Shown one piece after another: positions 56,041-64,000 of a stretch of 64,000 nucleotides of DNA. The notes under the pieces were generated by a model. It was given only the letters and a program-made list of their open reading frames with translations. It was not told the DNA's origin and did not search any database. Each line of letters opens with the position of its first letter. The first letter of the stretch is position 1. Both the position numbers and the translations under genes were made by a program. Source of the DNA: Heterodera schachtii (taxonomy: Eukaryota; Nematoda; Chromadorea; Rhabditida; Heteroderidae); the NCBI GenBank assembly GCA_023374025.1, contig SIJG01000071.1:1-64000 (forward strand), written 5' to 3'.

Positions 56041-59000
56041 TAATAAATGCAGAACATAAAATTTAAATGAGTTTATTGTTTTTTTTAAAGTGGCGCAGAA
56101 GATAGAATATCAATTCTTATTACTATTTGAAAGACGAATCTATCTCTGATGAGATGTCTTTCTCATAAACAAAAACATTCAAATTTATTTTTGCAAATAA
56201 ACACTCAATTCAACTAAAAACTAAACATTGAAGTTTATTCTGTTAAAAAAAATAAAGGTTTGAATTAGCAGAAAAAAGATGAAATTTTATTTATAAAAAT
56301 AATATAAAAACCAAAAAAAAAAAACCATCTTAGAGCCCCTGATTTTTTTAAATAACCGATAAAAACTGGAAAATGTTCACTTTCATTTTTTTATTAATAA
56401 ATTTTAACTTATTTGATTGGTTACTTAATCTAAAAAATTTTATAAAGTAAAAGTAAAATTAATTTTCTCTAAATCAAATAAATTATTTGCAACGTTTGTT
56501 TGAAATGATTTTATTAAATGAGTAGAAAGATAATTGCTTTTTCATTTTTATTAGATGCTTATTACACAATTTTTTTGTTTTTTTCTTCATTTCCTATTAT
56601 GTATAATTATTTTCCAATTTAATATTTTGGCTGTATAATATATTTATCAATTGAATTAAATTCATTTTTGTATCATATTTTCTGCATCGTTTTTGTTGGT
56701 GATAATAAATTATAGTCTTAAAGTTATCCTTTAACTAAGTATCTTTAACTAGAATTTTATTTTTTTATTTTTTAAATTCTTTTAAAGAATAATATTAATT
56801 TTAATATTATTGAAAAATAAAGTTAAAAACAATAATTAAATTATTAAATGAATGAATATTTCTTTTTCTTCTAGAAATATCTCTAGTAAGCAACATTACA
56901 AACACTATAAATAAGCTCATAAAATTTATTTACATTATGTTAATACAGAAATAAATTATTTAAATAAATTTAATATATTTTTACCTAGTGTATTTTTTTT
57001 GTAATTTTGAAAAAGTTTCTATTATCTATTAATTTTTTCTTGTTGTCCCGAGAAAATGATTTCAATTGAATTGGTCAGCTTTTAAAAAAATTTACTTACG
57101 TGATTCAGCCTTAAGTATTTTTAATTTAAAATCAAAAAATGTTATATTACTATCAATAAAATTATATTTATTGTATTTCTTAATTTTCACACTCTTTCAT
57201 TTTTTCAAAAATTAATAATATTTATTTCCATCTTTATGAATATCTCAGTATTTTATTCTTCTAATTCAATTATTAATTTTGATCTATCATAAAGACATAT
57301 TTATTTTCACAATAAAGTGTAGCTCTTTTTAACAATGTCATTGCAAAATGCGTGAAAAATTTAATAATGTTTTTCATTATTGTAACCTAATTGGACTTTA
57401 TAGAGAACAAAATGAGTTTCAAAATGAGCATAAAGCGACTTCATGTGGTTATAGTTGAAAAAAGTTTTAACAAATTAAAAATTGTGCAAAGACTTTTGGA
57501 ACCTCTTGTTTATAAATTAATTACTTATATTGATAAATGTTTATCTTTTAATAATCATTCGACTTTGTTTTTTCATTTAATATTAAGAATAAAAGATTGT
57601 TTTGTAATTGAAATTTATTTTAATATAATATTAAATGGAAAAATATTAGTGATAATTAATATCTTCTTGTTTTTCACACTTGTTTTCAAAACTTCTGCAA
57701 GTAAAATGGAAGTTGAGAATTAATTTTAGTTTTTTTATCGTTTTCTCTTTTTTTTCGTATTTTCTGTGCTCTTTAATTTAATTCATTTTAATTTGGTAAC
57801 AATATCTCTAATAAATTTTCGATTTTGTTTATATATTTATTAATGTTATGAACAGTAAAAATAGATAATTAATTTGCTTTTAAAAACGAAAGATATTGGC
57901 AAACCACGCAGTTATTGCGTTTTTATTGTAAGATTGTTTTTTGTGTTTTATAATACCATTTTTCAAATAACTTTCAGTACAATTTAATCAAAACCAATAT
58001 TTTAAAATTTAAAATTTTGTTTTGTAAACTGATGTTTTGATTTTATTTATTATAATATTTTAATTTTATTGTATTGAAGGTTTTTCATAATAATAGAAAA
58101 AGATAATTTATGCTTTGAGCTTAATTTAATGCTTTGGGTTAAATTTTTTTATTTTTTAAGTTTTCATTTTACTTTTTGAATTTCCACTAAATAATTTTAT
58201 TTCATCAGCCTAGGATTTCTCACTCTTTTGATCTTATCTTTTGCCAGCAGAAACAACGATGATCAATAATCTATATTTTAGTTTATTGTGGTTTTTAGCA
58301 AAGTAAATTTAAAAGTCAAATGAAATTTTGTCACATTATTAAGTCGGATCATTAACAGGGATATCTATAGGAAGCTGGCAAATATTTAATCAAAATATTA
58401 AATTTTAAAAATATATTTGTCATTTTCGTATAAAAAATAACTGTTATAAATTTCAACAAAAAACCATCTTGGAGAAAAATTATTATTTATTATATACAAT
58501 ATATAAAATTATTCTATTGACTAAATAATAGTTTTATTTATTATTTTTTTAATTCAAAATATGTATCTTTTCGTAAAGATTAATTCAAGTCATTTATTTA
58601 TATTGTTATGCTTATGAACCTTTGTTAATTTATAATTTTCTGTTATAATTTTGTACTTAACTATTCATATTTTTTTCTATTTATAATTGAAAAATCATTT
58701 GAAAACAAGTAATTGTTAGTGATTTTTCAGTTATATTTATCTTTTTAATATAAACTCAATTTTTAATAAAATTATTTGCTGTTAATTGATTATTTGATTG
58801 ATTTATTAAATTATTTCTTATATTTAGTTCTGTTTTAAAACTTGTCAAAATTAGATAAAGCTAAGAAATTTTCTTATTTTCTTGTTCGGTTTCTTTGAAT
58901 GCAAGGCAGTGGTGGTTCGCCATCAATTTTTATTTTAAATATTTGTGTTAATAAATTATAGATTTTGAAATATTTAATTAATCTGATTTAATATTTCTTG

Positions 59001-60988
59001 TTTTTATTTATAATTTTTTTCTTAATTTTTACATTTATTCCATGGCACTTGGAGACCGTAAAGAGTACTATTCTAGCATATTATCTGAATTTTTTAAATA
59101 TTGATATTTTTATTGTATTTATTATATAGTTTTATAAAAAAAATTTCATTTAAATTTTTGTTTTTTGAATATTTTTTGCTTCTGAATATTTTTATTGATG
59201 CTTGCTTTTGTATCTTTTTATTCAATTCAATAAGTGCATGTTTTTTTTACTTCCATTAATTCTTAAAATATTTTCTTATTTTTTAAATTTTGTAAATTAA
59301 AATAATTAAATATATGCCTTTTATTTAATCGAAATTTTATACTTTTCATGCATTTATTTCTCGGGTGAAAAACGAATTTTCCGGCTCATGGATTCTGAGA
59401 AATCTGTTTACCGCGTTTTAAGCCTTGTGAATTTCCTTTATGTAAAACATTCAATCTTAAAATAATTTAATAAAAGATAAATATTATTTGTTGGTAATTA
59501 AAATATCATTTGAGTCCTTTGAATTATCATATAAATTCTTCGTTCCACCGTTGACGACGTTTAAGTGATGTTTTAATTTGCAATTCCATTTAAAAAATAC
59601 CAAGATAAATTTTTTTTAATTTTATACTTTTTAGGGTTTTCATTTTCACAAATTTTTGAATTTTTATTTTTTTTTAAAATTTTTATTTGTGCTATATTAT
59701 TAATTTTGTTTTTCTTGAACTATTAAATTGATTGTTTTTTGCTATTATAAAATACTCATCTCGTTAATCAATTGAATTGTTGTATAAAATTATTCATTAT
59801 GTTAAAGCTATGAATAAAAAAATTCTAAAAAAAAGACTCAATTTTGTCGCTAAATTTGTTTAAATTTGAACTGAATAATAGAGACCATTGGAATAGCTAA
59901 TATTACCAAGAATGGTATGGCTTAATTAAGTTTGAACAATTTTATGCATTCGAAATGAAAAAAATAATTTTTTTTTTGTATTTAATTTCAATTTTTTGTT
60001 TATTTAGGTTCTTATATAATAAGAATTTTTTGTTTTCTACATCATTTTTGACTAATTATTTTATCATTTTAAGTTTTGCCAAAATAACTTTTTTTTATTT
60101 AGAATTTGTTTTATGCGTTTTGTTAATTTCACATCATTTGGTTGTTGATGAATTTTCAAATTAATTTTAATTAAATATGTATTCATTTTTATATTTTATT
60201 TCAAAGAGTTTTTTTTATTATTAATTAACGATAAATGGCATTTTCTATTTATATCAAATAAATGATCGTTAATAATTTCTGATTTAATTTGTTTTTGTTT
60301 TAACCAAACCAAAGAATTATTTTATTAAATTTATTTCATTTCTCGAAATATATAATTAATTCCGATAATATAAAAAAGGTATTTAAAATGTTTTTAGATT
60401 GTATGTATAAAAATAGCTAAAAAAAATCTTAATTATTTATTTTTAAATTTTGGTTTTATATTTAAAAGTGAGGAAATCTGAGCTCACCAATTGAGAAGCA
60501 ATGAGAAAAAATCTAACAAAAATGAAAAAGTAATAAATATCGCATTATAAATAACGAAAAATAATTAGCGAAAGGACAGAAAGCATATGAAGCTAATATA
60601 TTTAATTTAATTAATTTGGTTTAAAAGAAAAAAATCTTTTAGTTTTATATTATTTTTCTGGTTTTCTTGTAAAATTTTAAAGATAAATTATTTTTTAACA
60701 ACATTTTTTTCATATTGTGTTAAAAAGTGAATTTTTTTTGATTTTATATTTTCATATTTGAAGAATTTGTGTTCGGGTGTTTGTTTTTTAAGGTAATTTT
60801 TTAATATTTATTAAATTTTTAGTTAAGTAAAAATCGTTATTTAAATTAATAAAAATTATTTTTTTAATATTTTCATCTAGAAAATTGTAATTATTATAAT
60901 AAATATATTTTATTATTTATAAAAAGATTCATATAAAAAATTAATAGTAAAATAACAAGAAAAAAATGTTGTTCGATATTATTGAAAA

Positions 60989-61913
60989 TTTTGGTTCTTT
61001 TCGCGTTTGTGACCCCCCCTGAAATTTTCAAATAAAAAGTCATTTCTAGGGTAATTTGGGGTGCCGATCACGAATATGACATTTATTTTTCAAATTTACG
61101 AATCCCGAACCCTAATTCGAACAAAAATTCTAAATTCATAAATTACAAAGAAAACATATTTCTAGGAGTTTTCAAGCTTGATGAAAACGGTTATGGCACC
61201 TTTTTGACCAAATTCGAAACCCGAACCTTGACTCAAACAAAAAACCGAGATTTAATTTGTGACAAATTTAAAAAGTAAATATCCACCATAGGTCTCAGAC
61301 TCAAAATTGCATAAAAACACTTTATGGGTTTTCTTAGGTGCTTAAAACGCCTAAACTATCAAAAAAACTGCGCGGAAAGCGTTTAAACCGGGGTTTGAAC
61401 CGGTTTAAAACTCGAAAATTTGAGTGAAAAGGGAGGCACCTGACCTTTTAAAACGGTCAAAATCACACAAATTCGATATCATTCGAAAGCACTTGATGAC
61501 CTAAGTCTAAAAAACAAGGTATAAATTCGAACCGACGCCATCTAAGCACCGGGAAAACTGAATCCCAACGAAAATGGACACTTCAGTACCAAAGAAAAAA
61601 TGGATGGACAAAAAATATTTTAAAAAGCAAAATTCCCAAAAGGGAGCATGCGAAGACGGAGCAAGTAGTGGGGCGAGAGGGAAGGCGGAGAAAAAAGTCT
61701 GACGAGCGCCACAGGCGGTTGACTGCGGAGGCCCGAAGGGCCCCCGCCAATCAGTCAACCGCCTGCGGATCACGCGCGGACTTCTTCCGTAGCTCGTAGT
61801 CTCGCCCCACCTACAAATGTCATATTCGTAATCATCACCCCAAATTACCCTAGAAATGACTTTTTATTTGAAAATTTCAGGGGGCTCACAAAACCAAAAA
61901 AGTACCAAAAAAT
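60989..61913. mobile_element. ~925-bp element with ~97-bp terminal inverted repeats and GC-rich centre
   Basis: The left arm (60989-61085) and right arm (61816-61913) are near-perfect inverse complements; both contain GAAATTTTCAAATAAAAAGT, CATTTCTAGGGTAATTTGGG and an AATATGACATTT-type end. Inside lies a GC-rich block (about 61640-61810) with two nested inverted repeats: GTGGGGCGAGA (61668-61678) with TCTCGCCCCAC (61800-61810), and AGGCGGTTGACTG (61713-61725) with CAGTCAACCGCCT (61752-61764). That block may be a second element inserted in the first. There is no supported coding capacity. Confidence 0.75.
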
Positions 61914-62352
61914 TTTTGCCTTTTCCCAAATAAAATTAGCTCGTATTCTCATTCTTGTAAGTGCAAATTTTTACCGGTTAGACTGGTACCAAAAAAATAA
62001 TTTTAATTTATTGATTAATATTATTTTATATTTGGTTTTTTAGATCATTTTTTCTCATTTTATTTGAATTGTTATGCAATCATTTTAATTTAAAACGAAA
62101 ATATTTTCCTATCGACAAAATATAATTTCTCATTACTGTACAACAACAAAAAAAAAGCAATTAAAATAAATGCAAAAAAAAATTAATCACAACGATAGAC
62201 ACCTATTTTTTTTTTTGTTAATGTGTACATCAGCAGTAAAAGCCAATTTAATGCCAAGGAAAACAAAAATAATAAGCCACATTTATATATATAAATTTTA
62301 GTTTAAAAAAAAAATTTTGGATTACTTAAAACTGTGCAAATGGATTTTGTAG

Positions 62353-62415
62353 TGCGGCGCAAATGTCTATTCTTACTGGGCGGCGCAAGTGTCGAGGCGC
62401 AAAAGTCGGTACACC
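62353..62415. repeat. GGCGCAA word cluster
   Basis: GGCGCAAATGTC, GGCGCAAGTGTCG and GGCGCAAAAGTCG follow each other within about 60 bp in an AT-rich setting. Confidence 0.5.
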
Positions 62416-62547
62416 TCCAAGACAACATGAGAACGCCGCTGACCTTTGGAAATATTTTCTTTAGTTTATATTTTAGTAAAGGCATTTTGGTAAAATTATT
62501 ATTTTAGAAAAATAAAAATTGAAAATTTTTTAATACAGAGTTTTACT

Positions 62548-62700
62548 GGGTACCCGACCCGGTACCCGGTTTCAAAACTGGTACCCGACCCGGTACCCGG
62601 TTTCAAAACTGGTACCCGACCCGGTACCCGGTTTCAAAACTGGTACCCGACATGGTACCCGGCTTTTCAATACCCGGTAATACCCTGGCCCGTCGAACTC
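62548..62700. repeat. 31-bp tandem array containing GGTACCCG words
   Basis: Units start at 62549, 62580, 62611 and 62642; the first three are identical apart from an extra G at the front, and the fourth diverges and ends in TACCCGGTAATACCC. Each unit holds GGTACCCGACCCGGTACCCG, a partly palindromic sequence, followed by GTTTCAAAACT. Confidence 0.85.
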
Positions 62701-63776
62701 TATTTTATATTAATTTTAAATTATTTTTTATTAATGCGTTTTTTATAAATCTTGTTTGGATAACGGGACGTTTCCTTAGTTTTTGTAAGCATATTTTAAA
62801 TTCAATTGCTATATTTTTAAAATATTTATATAAATTCTGTTTTTTTATTATTTTATTTATGTGTTTTTTATTTATTTAATTTTAAATTTTTCACTGCTTA
62901 TTTTTATATTCAATGGCATAATATATATTTTGCCCACATCCACACCTTTCATGACTAAAGACAGAAGAGTTGTGTTTAGAAGTTCCAATTGGCAATTTAG
63001 TGTCTTTGAATTTTAATGCTTTACTTTAATAAATAATTATAAAATAATTCATTAAATTAAAAACACATTTAAATTAAAATACAAAACATATTAAAAAACT
63101 AATATTTTAAATCGCATTATTTAAGAATAATAAAATAGCATTGAATTAAAATATTACTATTTTTATTTGTCTTAATTTAGCATCTTAAATTTGGAGTTTA
63201 TTATGAAAAAATTTTTCATTGTCTTTTTTTATTTATTATGAAAATGGATTATTATGGTAATTTATATATGTTTTTTATTGTTTTTAATTTAAATAAAATT
63301 ACATTAACCAGATTACTTTGAATTCACAAATTTTGAAGCATAAAAAGCGCCTATAAATTTTACAAAATATGGCCTAACCTAGGCCCAACAAAATAATTAA
63401 ATTATAACATGTTTATGATTTAAAATATTTATATATCACTCATTTTGGTGTATTATTATTTCTTTCATATATTATTAATAATAATTTAATTTAAATTAAA
63501 GGATATTTACTGCACCATATCTTTAATGAATTTTTTTAATTAAATAAAATTAAAAATAAATATATTAATTCTTTAAAAATTTTTTATAATTGATCTTGCT
63601 TTAAAAAAAATAATTCTAAAATGGATTTGCATGTAGATGACCTCTATCCACCCACAAAGTTTCATTCGGAAATCCCACGGACAAATGGGGACCAAAAAAG
63701 AAGGTTTTGGTTTCGGTTTTGCTAACGACCGTGAAAAACCTAGTTTAGATAAATAAATCTTTTTATAATTTAATCA

Positions 63777-64000
63777 TAGGGCACGGATTTTTAGGTGCTA
63801 ATAATCAAATTATATACATTAAAATACAGAAAATGTCCAAAATAACGAATAAAATCCAGAACAAAAAATAAACAATAATATTTAAAATGCATTCTTTTTA
63901 TTTATCTTATTATAAAGCATTTGTAATAATCTTATTTTTAAGAAAGTATTATCCTTTTTAAAGTATGAATTAAAGTATAAATTTGTTTAATAATATAAAT
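63777..64000 (+). mobile_element. One end of a further word-built element, cut by the window edge
   Basis: TAGGGCACGGATTTTTAGGT followed by GCTAATAATC has the form shared by the ends of the elements at 43779, 48320 and 55903, here with GGTG as the word. The rest is diverged or lies outside the window. Confidence 0.35.

Noticed and set aside
57391..57723. 110-codon plus-strand frame
   Set aside because: It starts with TTG, stands alone in AT-rich DNA and shows no domain; the length is not remarkable among many short frames here, although its first 50 residues look slightly more protein-like than average.
61507..61773. 88-codon minus-strand frame in the GC-rich centre of an element
   Set aside because: It spans nested inverted repeats, which explain the open frame; no protein features.

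Overview
This window looks like nuclear DNA of a nematode. Three things point that way: introns of about 40-80 bp with TTTTAG/TTTCAG-type acceptors, two small genes whose start codons sit just behind such an acceptor (as in spliced-leader trans-splicing), and very AT-rich intergenic DNA. The AT content would suit a root-knot-type (Meloidogyne-like) genome, but the species cannot be fixed from the sequence alone. A 438-base run of N at 12424-12861 is an assembly gap.

Region 1 (1-3240) is a broken LTR retrotransposon on the minus strand. It has a long Gag with a CCHC knuckle running into the start of an aspartic protease, a plausible tRNA primer-binding site, a leader with four repeated stem-loop motifs and probable remains of a 5' LTR. 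It abuts the polymerase gene of region 2.

Region 2 (3344-15937, minus strand) is a decayed Maverick/Polinton, a virus-like DNA transposon. In transcriptional order it holds a two-exon gene for a novel repeat protein, a packaging ATPase, a basic/hydrophobic small protein and a broken Pro/Gln/Lys-rich protein that runs into the gap. After about 1.8 kb of foreign AT-rich DNA come a DD34E integrase with chromodomain, a penton-like minor capsid protein with a long proline-rich linker, a small amphipathic basic protein, the major capsid protein, a single-pass membrane protein and a cysteine protease fused in frame to an intron-containing protein-primed DNA polymerase B. Several genes carry single-base frame breaks. 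The polymerase lacks its C-terminal catalytic motifs, the protease lacks its C-terminal half, and the integrase start is replaced by a repeat. Replication, capsid maturation and integration are therefore probably lost, although the ATPase and major capsid frames are intact.

Region 3 (16.0-18.1 kb) holds two convergent small spliced genes for single-pass membrane proteins, probably host genes. Region 4 (18.06-18.61 kb) is a GC-richer repeat that also occurs at the truncated integrase.

Region 5 (18.6-64 kb) is extremely AT-rich and I see no convincing gene. It holds a 5.75-kb tandem duplication (26358-37880), smaller duplications and many short non-autonomous elements with terminal inverted repeats. 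The most unusual are elements that share one core and one layout but are built from a short word that differs from copy to copy (TGGA, AGGC, AGTT, CAGC types). Two of them have perfect 8-bp target-site duplications.
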